Source: Meghimatium bilineatum (Eukaryota > Mollusca > Gastropoda > Stylommatophora > Philomycidae). Taken from it: DNA of 64,000 nucleotides. The position numbers and the translations under genes are program-made. Each line of letters begins with the position of its first letter. Within the stretch, counting starts at the first letter, position 1. The notes beneath the pieces were generated by a model that ran no database searches, was not told where the DNA came from, and saw only the letters and a program-made list of their open reading frames with translations. Where the stretch lies: positions 47,436,094 through 47,500,093 of the forward strand of contig CM067306.1 in NCBI GenBank assembly GCA_034231615.1, given 5' to 3'. Shown here one piece after another: positions 12,531-22,629 of this stretch.

Positions 12531-12692
12531 ACCGCCGAAGACGGATGTGTTGGACCATTGGTGCAAATAAAACGGCAACACAACGCATTTCCAATCTCTG
12601 GACTACATTCAACTGGAAATCTTGTAGGATCATTGTCCTGTTGCAAGAGAAATCCAGTGGGAGTTTGAGAATGAACGCTGAAGAAGAAGAAG
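12531..12692 (+). mobile_element. SINE-A inserted in LINE-B, with target duplication
   Basis: A 162-bp insertion flanked by exact 11-bp direct repeats, AAACCTAGTCT at 12520-12530 and 12693-12703. It ends in GAACGCTGAAGAAGAAGAAG. Removing it and one duplicate rejoins the LINE-B coding piece YQCQT to the serine-leucine block that precedes RKIVTCEMECLRKAA. This proves the nesting order, and the intact duplication implies an insertion younger than the host LINE. Confidence 0.88.
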
Positions 12693-13097
12693 AAACCTAG
12701 TCTCTCTTATCTTCACATTATAGAAAGATAGTGACATGTGAGATGGAATGCTTGAGGAAAGCTGCCGGGGTCACCAGGCTCGATAGATTATGAAATGAAG
12801 ATATCAGTAAAGGAAAAGGTATAACCCCTTGCACAGAATAATTGAGACTAACGGGAATTGAACATAATACATAGAAAGGCAGCAGATCAAGTGGTTTTGT
12901 CACATTACGAAAATGCATCAGGACAAGCTACCCGAGAAAGCATATAACAAAATGAGATCAGGGTACAAAACCAGAGGAAGACCACAGACAAGATTGATAG
13001 ACAACGTCAAGGACGTCTTGAACAAATAGGGTCGTAGCACAGCCGAGGCGAGACACCTGGCCTTGGAACTCAAGCTCGAGCTCCAATCACCCCTTCA

Positions 13098-13188
13098 TCA
13101 ATCACCATCTCGTCTCTATCTCTCTATCAAGACTTCCATTTTCTGTAACAATACTACCAAGATATTTGAACTCCGATGCTTGTTTTAC
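13098..13188 (-). repeat. Inverted copy of LINE-B RT segment within LINE-B 3' region
   Basis: The minus strand encodes KQASEFKYLGSIVTENGSL and an arginine/glutamate-rich end. This is the same segment found in plus orientation at 12319-12410 of the same element. It lies between CAATCACCCC and ACGGCAAG, which are adjacent in other LINE-B copies. It is therefore an inserted inverted segment, not normal structure. Confidence 0.75.
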
Positions 13189-13252
13189 GGCAAGAGTGGA
13201 TAACAAAACACCGGGGAAAGACAATAGACAATGATCCGTCCTAGAAGCCAAT

Positions 13253-14591
13253 GGTTTGTTTTTTTTTGGCGTTCGATCCATTGTAACAAGCACGTATATC
13301 CGTGCGATTTCCGCCGGGAGCGTGATTACGTTGTGCCACCGTTATGCGCCTTGTAGGCCTAGCACATCAGATTTCGGCATGCCTTGACAATTCGGGTGGG
13401 CTACTCTAACCTGTGACAGCCTCCATATCTGTCTCTAGGCACGCGTGTATGTGGTGACTCTTCGCCCAGACGATTTTTGCTCTCATCTATCTCGCACGAG
13501 GTGTTCCACTGTCTATGAACTTGCCTCGTGTAATTGGACGTACTGTGCCTGTGCCCATCGGGTACTGAACCGTTTCTCATCCGTGAGTCTAGTTCCTTAA
13601 GGGGAAGACTCAACAGAAGAGTTGGATCCTGGCTCTTTCGCCCTCTTAGTCGAGGTGTCATTCACCAACATCGTGTACCCCTTGTCCAAGTTCGAGTCTC
13701 ACACCACGCGTTTGAGAGCAAGGCGTTCTCGAGCTGAGCGACATTGTCCCAATAGCGTCTGAGCCCATCAGGTACTGAACCCTTTCTCTCTGCAAGTGTA
13801 TTTCCGGTATAGGAAGACCTGACAGTAGAGTTGAGCCAGGGCTAAAATCGTTGTCTCTTTTGTGCCTGAGCCCATCCGGTACTGAGCCCTTTCTCTCTGC
13901 AAGTGTATTTCCTGTATAGGAAAACTTGATAGTAGAGTTGGGCCAGGACTGTCATCGTTGTCCTTTTCTTGCCCAAGCTCATCGGGTACGGAACCCTTTC
14001 TCTTCGCGAGCATATTTCCGGATTAGGAAGGCTCGACATTAGAGTTGGGTTAGGTCTTCTTGATTTTCCGAACGCCAATGATTGGGTCTGGATCTCTTTC
14101 TGTAGGGAGCACAGGTAACTAGAAGCTCGTCTCGAGCTGACGGAGCTTGTAGTTTCCCTTTCCTAGGAACTTTTCATTTTCTTTTTGCAGTTCGCGCTGC
14201 CCTCTAGCGCGGTTCTGCCTTTTCATTGTTTCTTTGTACTCAGTATGAAATCTATTTGTCTTTCGCCATGCATCGACCTTTATGTGCATTGTACATTGGC
14301 CGCCCTTCCAATGCTCGGACTGGACTGACTAGCTTCACTGTATGTCGACAGTGTCGCTATATGAGGTGGTGCTGGTGGTGTCGGAGATATTGTCTGTCTC
14401 TTATGCAGTCAAATCTATATCCATCTGCTACCTCCACATTCTCGGACACGATCCCCAAATGATTTGGCCAGAATCAGCTCGAGCTGCTGTATTTCTGTTT
14501 CCAGGGTGCACCGCGATGAGGAACATTTGGGATCTTGGTTATCTGCTAACCCTTGATCCGCCTAGAGCAATGCGTTCCCTTTGCACCCCAG
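13253..14591 (-). mobile_element. GC-rich A-tailed retroposon of unknown type, copy 1
   Basis: Far more GC-rich than its surroundings. Read on the minus strand, it starts with GGGTGCAAAGGGAACGC and ends in an A-rich tail (GCCAAAAAAAAACAAAC). It is flanked by GCCAAT at 13247-13252 and 14592-14597. The middle contains degenerate tandem units of about 106 bp with motifs such as CCTATACAGGAAATACACTT and GAGAGAAAGGG. One frame gives repeats of the form PTLLSSxP. Open frames are short and interrupted. No RT, integrase or zinc knuckle was recognised. The second copy is at 21349-22573. It could be a retroposed non-coding RNA, a gag-only remnant, or a large SINE-like element. Confidence 0.75.
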
Positions 14592-14597
14592 GCCAAT

Positions 14598-15050
14598 AGT
14601 GAGATCTTGAGATATACCGCTTGTGGATACGTTGATATATAATTTGCAAGGAGCGAGAGAAAGATATAAAATAAAGACTAGAAAGCTTAGAGATAAGAGT
14701 TGTAAGTTGTTAACGATGCTGACATCACATAACTTTAGAGAAAACATGATAAAATAAAGAGAATTCGTTTGTAGCATGTGTTCTTATGAGGAGTATAGGG
14801 TAGAACTATTCATTTATCGTGTAATTTATTTGTTGATAGATTTAGCGATAGATAGGCCTATATTGATTTATTAAATGATTGAGGGTTTGTTTGATTGGTT
14901 GCTAGATTTATTTATAGATTTATTATTTCGATATTTAACAGATTTATGTATACGAATTAATAATTAAATTATTGTTTAGCTGATTGGTTAATTAGTTGAT
15001 TAGTTGATTGTGTGATTGATTTGTTTGATTTATTTCTTGATTAACTGATT
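14598..15050. other. AT-rich spacer with GATT-rich simple sequence
   Basis: From about 14815 to 15050 the sequence is dominated by irregular TTGATT, TTATTGATT and TAGATTTATT motifs. No gene was seen. Confidence 0.5.
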
Positions 15051-15052
15051 AT

Positions 15053-15615
15053 TTGATTGGGTTCAGTATTATTTTTTGGCTCAATGAATTAAGAACAGAA
15101 ATGGCGCTGGCAAAATTAAAACAGCTAAATAAACTATTGCAAGGTACTAACATAAGAACCAAATTGTGTTTACTACGAACATGTGTATTTCCTGTGGCGA
15201 CATATGGAATTGAAGCATGGACACTAAATAAAACAGTGGACAAGAGAACAACATCATGTGAATTAAAGTGCTATAGAAGAGTTTTGAGAATACAATGGGC
15301 AGTAAGGAAAACAAACAAGGAGGTGTTACGAACAATTAACGTTCAGGAAGGCTGGCTTCTGAACATCATATTAAAGGTAAAGCTAGTTTTTTTTCGGTAA
15401 CATTAAGAGAAACGACGGCATGGAGAAAGTGTTACTGGAGGAGATAATATAAGGCAACAGGGGCAAAGGTCGCCCAAGACGCCGTTGGACAAAAGACATT
15501 CAAGAATGCCTGCGTATGTCACTGAAAGAGGCAGGACAGCTTGCTCAAGACCGCAGAGAATTCAAGAGATCCATAGGAAAGACTACGTTCTGGAAAGAAT
15601 ATGTCACCTGATGAT
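15053..15615 (+). pseudogene. RTE-like 3' half, GATGAT-tailed (second subfamily)
   Basis: Starts in the RT thumb region with LNKLLQGTNIRTKLCLLRTC and continues with FPVATYGIEAWTLNK and CELKCYRRVLRIQWAVRKT. It then shifts frame near the T-run at about 15390. The end reads GMEKVLLEE-like coding in shifted frames and finishes with GATGATGATATA. A second copy of the last 240 bp lies at 48060-48300 at high identity, defining a subfamily distinct from the element at 1545. Confidence 0.75.
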
Positions 15616-15689
15616 GATATATAGATTTTTTTGCTTTGTTGATTCACTAATATAGTGATTTGTTTATTTAGTTATCGACTTTCCTTCTA

Positions 15690-15845
15690 AACGAAGCGGC
15701 ACGGCTCCTGTTGAAAGTACCACTCACAGTAAGTAACTCCATAGCTTCAAGCTTCATATTGCTTCAAGACTACGCGAGCAGGATTCGAATCCGCGACTAC
15801 AAAGCCAGCACAAAGCGAACAGCTTAACCGCTACACCAAGGAGTC
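15690..15845 (-). mobile_element. tRNA-derived SINE
   Basis: The minus strand opens with GGACTCCTTGGTGTAGCGG, an A-box-like start. About 35 bases later comes GCGGATTCGAATCCTGC, a good B box. Together they resemble a tRNA of normal length. A non-tRNA body with CTTGAAGCTATGGAGTTA follows, as in the copy at 7500-7695. The body and the second copy argue for a SINE rather than a functional tRNA gene. Confidence 0.65.
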
Positions 15846-15879
15846 CCTCATTAACATTTAATGTTCTTATCACTATTTG

Positions 15880-16050
15880 ATTAGTCTTTTTCGCTGTACA
15901 TGATATTCTAACAATTCTTCTGTAGCATCTTATTTTGAAGGTAGCTATTCTCATTGAAACTGTTATATTAAGTGTCCATGTTTCACAAACATAAATAGCT
16001 ACTGGAAATATATTTGCTCTAATCAGATGTTTACATCTTGTGCATTGCAA
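15880..16050 (-). pseudogene. RTE-like RT thumb fragment
   Basis: The minus-strand frame reads CKHLIRANIFPVAIYVCETW, TLNITVSMRI and IRCYRRIVRISCTAKKTN, parallel to the plus-strand fragment at 15053-15400. It is a second independent truncated piece lying head to head with it. Confidence 0.65.
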
Positions 16051-16074
16051 AACATTTTGTTGTATTTGTACGCG

Positions 16075-16360
16075 GACAAATATTTACTAAGAATTACTAA
16101 GAGAAATAAAGATCAGGCAAATAAAATATTTTGGACACATTAAAAGACATTACACCTTATTGAGGTCCTTACTTGAGGGTAAAGACAAAGGGAAGCGAGC
16201 AAGAGGTAGGCAGAGATACAGGTGGGAGAGTAACATCACAAGATGGACAGGTTACAGTTTAGCAGAGTGCACTACCAAAACAAGAGACAGGGGATGTTGG
16301 AGATCTGTTGCAGTCAACCTTCGTTGTGGAGACGGCTCATGATGATGATGATGATGATGA
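16075..16360 (+). mobile_element. RTE 3' end fragment with GATGAT tail
   Basis: Encodes EIKIRQIKYFGHIKRH-like and RARGRQRYRWESNITRWTGY motifs, then the RTE C-terminus and a seven-unit GAT tail. It is closely similar to the element at 1545, in opposite orientation and 5'-truncated. Confidence 0.78.
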
Positions 16361-16439
16361 AGGTGGGGGAGGGGTTTGAAAACCTAAACCCCCTCTCTCG
16401 TTATCTGCGGGCGTGGCAAACATCGACACACTCTGCAGT

Positions 16440-16529
16440 CATATATGTGTTGGAAATCTTGGAAATCTAGTAGGACCATTGTCCTACAAGATATATCCAG
16501 TGGAAGTTTGAGAATGAACGCTGAAGAAG

Positions 16530-16559
<30 letters not shown>
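16440..16559 (+). mobile_element. SINE-A copy with long GAA tail
   Basis: Contains GGACCATTGTCC, CCAGTGGAAGTTTGAGAATG and AACGCTGAAGAAG, closely matching the copy at 12531-12692. It ends in about twelve GAA units. The 5' part is truncated. Confidence 0.75.
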
Positions 16560-16560
<1 letters not shown>

Positions 16561-16689
16561 GCAATATTTTAAGATCTTGTCCAATATTGACCACATACTG
16601 GGACATTCTGTCAAAGTTCAGCAATTACACACTGTTAGTTCAATCTTTCAAGATCTTGTCCAATATTGACCAGATATGTGACTCAACGC

Positions 16690-16815
16690 TCATGTCCGGC
16701 GAAGTGTTACATATAGGAATGGAAAACTACTGAACTTATTTATTTTGTATAGAAAATCAATAAAGGAAAAAATACTGGGTTGATAGCTAAGTCCTGAATA
16801 GGATGCTACCAATGT
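16690..16815. repeat. Dispersed repeat shared with 56930-57050
   Basis: The two regions share CAAACTACTGAAC-like, AGAAAATCA, GATTGATGGCTA-like and GTC(C)TGAATAGGATxC blocks in the same order, with moderate divergence. No terminal features or coding were seen. Confidence 0.45.
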
Positions 16816-16959
16816 AACCCAAATCAGTAATCATAAAGCCAAAACTAAATGAAAATCATTTAAACACAAACCTGTATTTCACTTGAAATAGCTAAATCAA
16901 TTATTATTTCCATACATAAGGGCCTGATTATAAAATACGTCAACAACCTTTGATCTCCC

Positions 16960-17230
16960 TCACCTTTGACAATAGCGGGCAAAATTAACATCCCCCCCCC
17001 CCACCAAATAACCCAAACAACAGCAACCAAACCTATATTTATTTTCCAGAAGACGTGCGAAGAAACGATTTATTTTTACGGATGTGTAGAATTTAAAAAT
17101 ATCCAACAAATTAGCTGTTGCATAAAAATAAGATTTGTTACGTCAACTGTTGTCAAATCCCCCTTCCCCTCCTTGTCAACAACTGTCACACTTTTTTTCA
17201 CCATCCTTTCCTCCAGTTACTCGCGCATTT
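16960..17230. repeat. C-rich dispersed repeat
   Basis: Contains a C-run and the phrase CCTTGTCAACAACTGTCA. Related sequence recurs at 26580-26640 and 41610-41920, where TTGTCAACAACTGTCAAGAA and CCCTTCCCCCTCCCCC occur. It is a dispersed non-coding repeat of unknown type. The rest of 17230-17830 has no recognised gene. Confidence 0.45.
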
Positions 17231-17839
17231 ACTAGACAACTCCTAAATACACACACAAATCTGCACCTAAATCTACCGTAGCCATATTTGAACTTCATCA
17301 TCGTCATTTAGTGCCGCTGGATGCAAAGGTTGGATGCAACAGACCTCCAATATCGAAGGTTGTGGAGGTCTGTAATGACATCTTTACACTTGTTGATTAG
17401 TGTCTATATTGACATCTTTAAACAAGTTGGTAAAACTAAGGATCACATTAAAAGACATTGACACTTCACTGTGCTATAAATAGCACACAATGTTTACATT
17501 TTTAACTGAAAGACGTAATGGATTTCCGTGTAACACCACAAGAAGTTACTCAACTAACCAGAGCGTTCGCATCTCTTGTAGTTATACATACATTTATAAA
17601 CTATTATTAGTAATTGAATTTAAGGATTAAGTAATTTACATAGAATATACAGACAAAGAAACTGAATCCACATGTTCACCAATCGGAATCCTCTGTTCCA
17701 ACTACTCTGCAGAAGTACAGACCCTAAATATTGCTGCAGAAATTAATAAAAAACGCAACAAATACATGTGTTTCCTACTGATCCAATGTCTGTCCTACAA
17801 GATTTGACAGCGGAAATCTGCCAGACCTGAAGGAAACAT

Positions 17840-18300
17840 TACGAGACGTGAGTATCCATAGAAGAGTGGTATTACAGTGGATACTATCCCACGGTGGCAT
17901 ACAAGGAAATGAGGCGGGTATGCTGTCAAAAGATGGAGCAGAACAAGAACAGAAAGATCAATAAAGCACCTACCAATAATAGTGTACCCTCAACAAAGTT
18001 ATTAGGAAAGTCAACTACCCAAAAGACAACTATCTTGACAGAGCTCAGTATGTTTAATCATTTTCTGCATGAGGACAGAACGGAACAGCCGAGATAACCA
18101 TTTAAATAGACTAAGACTAGTTTCATCACCCATGTGCCCATGCGGGCGGGCAGCACAGACTGGGCAGGACTGCATTACACTAAACAAGTTACGGGAGGAA
18201 CACTGGCCCACAGAGACTCCCTGTATGGAAGTACTGATGAACTTTCGAATACAGTAGCAATTATTAAGAAAACCGGACTTGCTGTGTAGACATGTTAAAC
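17840..18300 (+). pseudogene. LINE-I RNase H and C-terminal fragment
   Basis: Frames give VVLQWILSHGGIQGNEAGML, corresponding to the QWIPSHCGIPGNEKAD motif of the better copy at 26818-27645. The C-terminal zinc-finger-like MCPCGRAAQTGQDCI and LREEHWPTET follow. Stops and small indels are frequent. It is a diverged, 5'-truncated member of the same I-type family. Confidence 0.7.
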
Positions 18301-18334
18301 TACGAACAAGAACAAGAATTAAACAAACTGTCAA

Positions 18335-18747
18335 TACTGTAAGTTTACTGTTAGAGTGTTGCAGAGAGGTTGTGAGTTTCCTGTTAGAGTGTTGCAGAGA
18401 GGTAGTGAGTTTCCTGTTAGAGTATTGCAGAGTGGTCGTGAGTTTCCTGTTAGAGTGTTGCAGAGAGGTAGTGAGTTTCCTGTTAGAGTGTTGCAGAGAG
18501 GTAGTGAGTTTCCTGTTAGAGTGTTGCAGAGAGGTGAGTTTCCTGTTAGAGTGTTGCAGAGAGGTAGTGAGTTTCCTGTTAGAGTATTGCAGAGAGGTTG
18601 TGAGTTTCCTGTTAGAGTGTTGCAGAGTGGTCGTGAGTTTCCTGTTAGAGTGTTGCAGAGAGGTTGTGAGTTGCCTGTTAGAGTGTTGCAGAGAAGTTGT
18701 GAGTTTCCTGTTAGAGTGTTGCAGAGAGGTTGTGAGTTGCTTGTGTG
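18335..18747. repeat. 33-bp minisatellite, 12 units
   Basis: Units of TTAGAGTGTTGCAGAGAGG plus T(A/T)GTGAGTTTCCTG. Twelve are present, one shortened by three bases. Because 33 is a multiple of three, two frames stay open through the whole array and produce apparent 11-residue repeats. This is a length artefact rather than a gene. The array abuts a tRNA-derived SINE on its right. Confidence 0.9.
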
Positions 18748-18895
18748 ATAAAGGCTGATGCCCGTGCTGATGTCAAGTCACGTCCAAGATGGATTGCTAT
18801 TTTTACCCTCCGATAGATAAAAAACCCAGTCCTTACCTGCCGTGGAACTGAGTCCAAGGCTCTACCCTCTCGCCATGCGCCACACATCTAATGAT
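18735..18895 (-). mobile_element. tRNA-derived SINE, second family
   Basis: On the minus strand it begins around GGCGAGAGGGTAGAGCC and continues through GGTAAGGACTGGGTTTTT and GACTTGACATC to CATCAGCCTTTATCACAC. The copy at 63712-63900 has the same order with a clearer B box (GAGTTCGATCCTTGG). No RNA function is expected. Confidence 0.55.
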
Positions 18896-19199
18896 ATATT
18901 TAAAATATTTTTAACTCATTAGGGTTTGCCTGTCTTTCCACAATTGTTATTTTATGTATAAAGTTGCTTTGCATTGAATTCAAAATATAATACTCAGAGG
19001 TCATGGTGACTAGATTACTAGAACTGCGATCTGCAATATTCTTATGATTAAAAGTCTTGATATAACCAATTTCGATTAACGTTTCAACGGTTGAAATAAG
19101 CGTACCTCACCAGAAGAGATACAAGTGACTTTAAAAAAAAATCGAAATAAAATATATTTATTCAATATGTGTTATGTGACGTATTCTCTCCAGAACGTT

Positions 19200-20280
19200 G
19201 TCTCCCCAATGAACTACCTGAACCCTTTCTCTCGTGGGCCATGCGGCTTACATTTTCCAACGATATATTTATGTTATCTTTAATGTAAGTCCAATCGTCT
19301 TCTTGATATCCCTTTCCTCCTTCTCCAAGATACTCTGTCCTCCATTATTTGCTTTTCCAAACAGCTGTGTCTCTTTATATGACCAAACAGGTGTAGTTTT
19401 CTTTTTGTTATTGTGTTTAGTAACCAACACTGTGGAGTCTTCAATATGTTTATAATATCTGAATTTCTCTTTTTTTCCTTCCATGATATTCTAAGTTTCT
19501 TCCTGTAGCATTTCATCTCAAAGGCGTATCTTCTTTGCCACTGTTTTACTTATAGTCCATGTTTCACAGCCGTATGTTGCAACCGAAAAAATAAAAGTTC
19601 GTAGTATTAGCAGTGTCATTTCTATTTTGTTATTTTTCCAGATATTTTTCAACTGTGTTAATTGTACAATATGCCATTGCGAATCTATTCCTCATATCTG
19701 CCATGCAGTCTCCTGCACCGTTGATGTTTGCTCCTAAATATTAGAATTTATCCACACATTCGATCTCGGTATTGTCTATTCTAATTTTTGGTTGTTGTGT
19801 TGTTATATCTGCTGACATTTTTTTTTACCTGTTTAAATAAAAGTTTTCTGATTCGCTGTATTTCTTGGTGTTCTTTATTAGTTGTTCCAGTCCCTTTATA
19901 TCATTTGAAAGAAGCACATTGTCGTCTGCATAGGGTAGTTCAAGGATTTCAAAACCACCGCTGTTTAAAGCGTGGTCGTCAGCATTATGTATGTCTTCTC
20001 TCACATGCCTTATTATATTTTCTGCGTAGATGTTGAACAGGTATAGAGAGATAATGGATCCCTGCTTTACTCCACTCTCTACCTCAAACAACTCTGAGAG
20101 ATCGCCCTCTAACTTCACGGTAGTCTTTTGATCATCGCAAAGTTCTTCTTTTAAATGAATCAGATATCTTGGGAATTCACGCTGTTCATTATCTCCCATA
20201 GTTACTGGTGTCGGACCCAGTCGAACGCTATTGAGTAATCTATGAAGCACATGTGTAGGTCTGTTTAGAATTCCCTTACT
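19200..20280 (-). pseudogene. Non-LTR RT palm-to-C-terminus fragment
   Basis: The minus strand encodes ESGVKQGSIISLYLFNIYAE, then LELPYADDNVLLSNDIKGLE with an intact active site. Further on, in other frames, come a YLG-type region and RKLRISWKEKKRNSDIINIL, LHLFGHIKRHSCLEKQI and a basic end. The order is that of a non-LTR retrotransposon truncated upstream of the RT fingers and carrying several frameshifts. It is distinct from the RTE and LINE-B copies nearby. Its exact clade is not determined. Confidence 0.7.
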
Positions 20281-20630
20281 TTTCTATGATAACTGCACTG
20301 CCCCCGTAGCAACTACTTGACAATGGATGATCACCAGAAGACCACCACAGGCAGTGAGAATGAATGTGTTCTCTTTACGGTATCCAATTAGCGGCTGTTC
20401 CTTCCCAAAAGTAATGACAACTACGAGAATATTGTGTTAGAAATTAACTCAATATGACGTCATCGAAATGTGTGTAACATTTCAATGTGAAAACAATTAG
20501 ATTTACGTAAAACACAGGTTTATATTCCGTTTCAATGGGACACCACAGACTATATCTAAAACTAGTGGGTAATGATGGGCAATGATGAGCACACAAGAAA
20601 TCATAAAAATTACAATACACAAATCACATT

Positions 20631-20660
20631 CAACGTTTCGACCAAAAGGTCTTTATCAAG
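20631..20660 (-). ncRNA. Hammerhead-like hairpin motif
   Basis: The minus strand reads TTGATAAA, then stem GACC, loop TTTT, stem GGTC, then GAAAC and GTTG. Aligned to the hammerhead core CUGAUGA...GAAA, positions 3 and 8 are U and A instead of C and G. One extra A precedes the stem. Activity is uncertain. Confidence 0.5.
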
Positions 20661-21348
20661 ACACAAACAAAACATTAAAAGACGACGAATAGAAAAATTA
20701 TCACAACGTCCAACGGAAATATGGAAATGATATGCCGGAAGGTCAGAAAGTACATAAAAACGTAAATATATGTGGAAACGAAACGAACAAAAATAATAAA
20801 GACAAAGACCACACCAACCCAGTACTAGACATAAGCGTGGTCGGAATTGAGTCCAAAAGGCTTGAGTATAACCAACGCCAGTTCTACGGATGTCATGCGG
20901 CAAAAGGCTGAAAGAAACAATGGCATAATAACGCACACAGTTGACGAAGTGTTGTACAGAATGCATGGTAACAGACGATATGGATGGAAATGAATCTAAA
21001 CTAATAACTAAAACATCGTCTGTTACCATGCATTCTGTACAACACTTCGTCAACTGTGTGCGTTATTATGCCATTGTTTCTTTCAACCTTTTGCCGCATG
21101 ACATCCGTAGAACTGGCTTTGGTTACACTCATTCCTTTTGGACTCAATTCCGACCACTCTTATGTCTAGTACTGGGTTGGTGTGGTCTTTGTCTTTATTC
21201 TGTTTGTTCCGACATTTACTAATCTTTTTGTTCGTTTCGTTTCCACATATATTTACGTTTTTATGTACTTTCTGACCTTCCGACATATCATTTCCATATT
21301 TCCGTTGGACGTTGTGATAATTTTTCTAATCGTCGTCTTTTAATGTTT

Positions 21349-22573
21349 GTTTGTTTTGTTTTGCGTTCGCTCCATTGTAACCATTACGGATATCCGTGCG
21401 ATTTCCGCCGGGAGCGTGATTACGTTGCGCCACCGTTATGCGCCTTGTAGGCCTAGCACATCAGATTTCGGCATGCCTTGACAATTCGGGTGGGCTACCC
21501 TTAGCCTGTGACAGTCTCTATATGTGTTTCCAGGCACGCGTAGTGGCGACTCTTCGCCCAGACGATTTTTGCTCTCGTCTGACTCGCACGAGGTGTTCCA
21601 CTGTCTCTGAACTTGCATCGTGTAATTGGACGTGCTGTGCCTGTGCCCATTAGGTACTGAACCGTTTCTCATCCGTGAGCCTGGTTCCTTAAGGGGAAGA
21701 ACTCAACAGAGGAGTTGGACCCTGGCTCTTTCGCCCTCTTAGCCGAGGTGTCATTCACCGACATCGTGTACCCCTTGTCCAAGTTCGTCTCACACCACGC
21801 GTTTGAGAGCAAGGCGTTCTCGAGCTGAGCGTCCTTGTCCCAATAGCGCCTGAGCCCATCAGGTACTGAACCCTTTCTCTCTTCAAGTGTACTTCCGGTA
21901 TAGGAAACCTTGACAGTAGAGTTGGGCCAGGACTACCATCGTTGTCCTTTTCTTGACTAAGCACATCGGGTGCAGAACCCTTTCTCTTCGCGAGCATATT
22001 TCCAGTTTAGGAAGGCTCGACATTAGAGTTGGATTAGGTCTTTTTGCTTTACCAAACGCCAATGAATGGGTCTGGGTCTCTGCCTGTAAGGAACACAGGT
22101 AACTAGAAGCTCGTCTCAAGCTGACGGAGCTTGTAGTTCCCCTTTCCTAGGGACTTTTCACTTTCTATTTGCAGTTCGCGCTGCCCTCTAGCGCTGTTCT
22201 GCCCTTTCATTGTTTCATTGTACTCGGTATGAAATCTATTTGTCTCTCGCCATGCATCTACCTTTACGTGCATTTTACATTGGCCGCCCCTCCAATGTTC
22301 GGACTGGACTGACTAGGTTCACTGTATGTCGACAGTGTCGCTATATGTGGTGATGCTGGTGGTGTCGGAGATATTGTCTGTCTCTTGTGCAGGCAAATCT
22401 CTTTCCATCTGCTACCTCCACATTCTCGGACACGATCCCCAAATGATTTGGCCAGAATCAGATCGAGCTGCTGTATTTCTGTTTCCAGGGTGCACCGCGT
22501 TGAGGTACATTTGGGATCTTGGTTATCTGCTAACCCTGGGTCCGCCTAGTGCAATGCGTTCCCTTTGCACCCT
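21349..22573 (-). mobile_element. GC-rich A-tailed retroposon, copy 2
   Basis: Homologous to 13253-14591 in the same orientation. It is inserted in the right arm of the inverted-repeat element. Imperfect 17-bp duplications flank it (GTCGTCTTTTAATGTTT at 21332-21348 and the same with one change at 22574-22590). On the minus strand it ends in an A-rich CAAAACAAAACAAACAAA tail. It has one fewer internal 106-bp unit than copy 1. The different flanks and tails show that each copy was inserted separately. Confidence 0.82.
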
Positions 22574-22599
22574 GTCGTCTTTTAGTGTTTTGTTTGTGT

Positions 22600-22629
22600 C
22601 TTGATAAAGACCTTTTGATTGGAACGTTG
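22600..22629 (+). ncRNA. Hammerhead-like hairpin motif, decayed stem
   Basis: Right-arm partner of the motif at 20631-20660: CTTGATAAAGACCTTTTGAT followed by TGGAACGTTG. The second stem strand and the GAAA are mutated, so this copy should be inactive. Confidence 0.45.

Larger units (their letters stand above)
10123..13231 (+). mobile_element. LINE-B non-LTR retrotransposon, degenerate
   Basis: The longest copy of the LINE-B family in the window, with many stops. An endonuclease remnant (10123-10551) shows TIQIYAPCNDAN and FIVMGDFNGTIGRG. A linker follows, then an RT with NKSPGTDGIADKAI, SQFGFRRGV, DQEKTFDRVNK, GVRQACVLLPLLFNIYIDK and LLFADDQS, and a C-terminal region with KIVTCEMECLRKAAGVTRL. 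The 3' end is ACGGCAAGAGTGG through GACAATAGACAAT at 13231, shared with copies at 5784, 25975, 40218, 51424 and 60452. A SINE is inserted at 12531. A short inverted piece of its own RT sits in the 3' untranslated region. Confidence 0.8.

Noticed and set aside
14226..14599. Coding potential in the GC-rich retroposon on the plus strand
   Set aside because: Frames are short, not conserved between the two copies at stop positions, and lie antisense to the A-tailed orientation.
15775..15848. Functional tRNA gene on the minus strand
   Set aside because: A and B boxes are recognisable, but the acceptor arms do not pair cleanly. The sequence continues into a body shared with the copy at 7500-7695, so it is a SINE head.
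18279..18758. Open frames of 130-159 codons with 11-residue repeats
   Set aside because: Both are produced by a 33-bp minisatellite whose length is a multiple of three. No start context, domain or flanking gene structure supports a protein.
21083..21286. Open frames in both strands of the inverted-repeat arms
   Set aside because: The same short peptides arise from both arms because they are complementary copies. No domain is present and the frames differ between copies.
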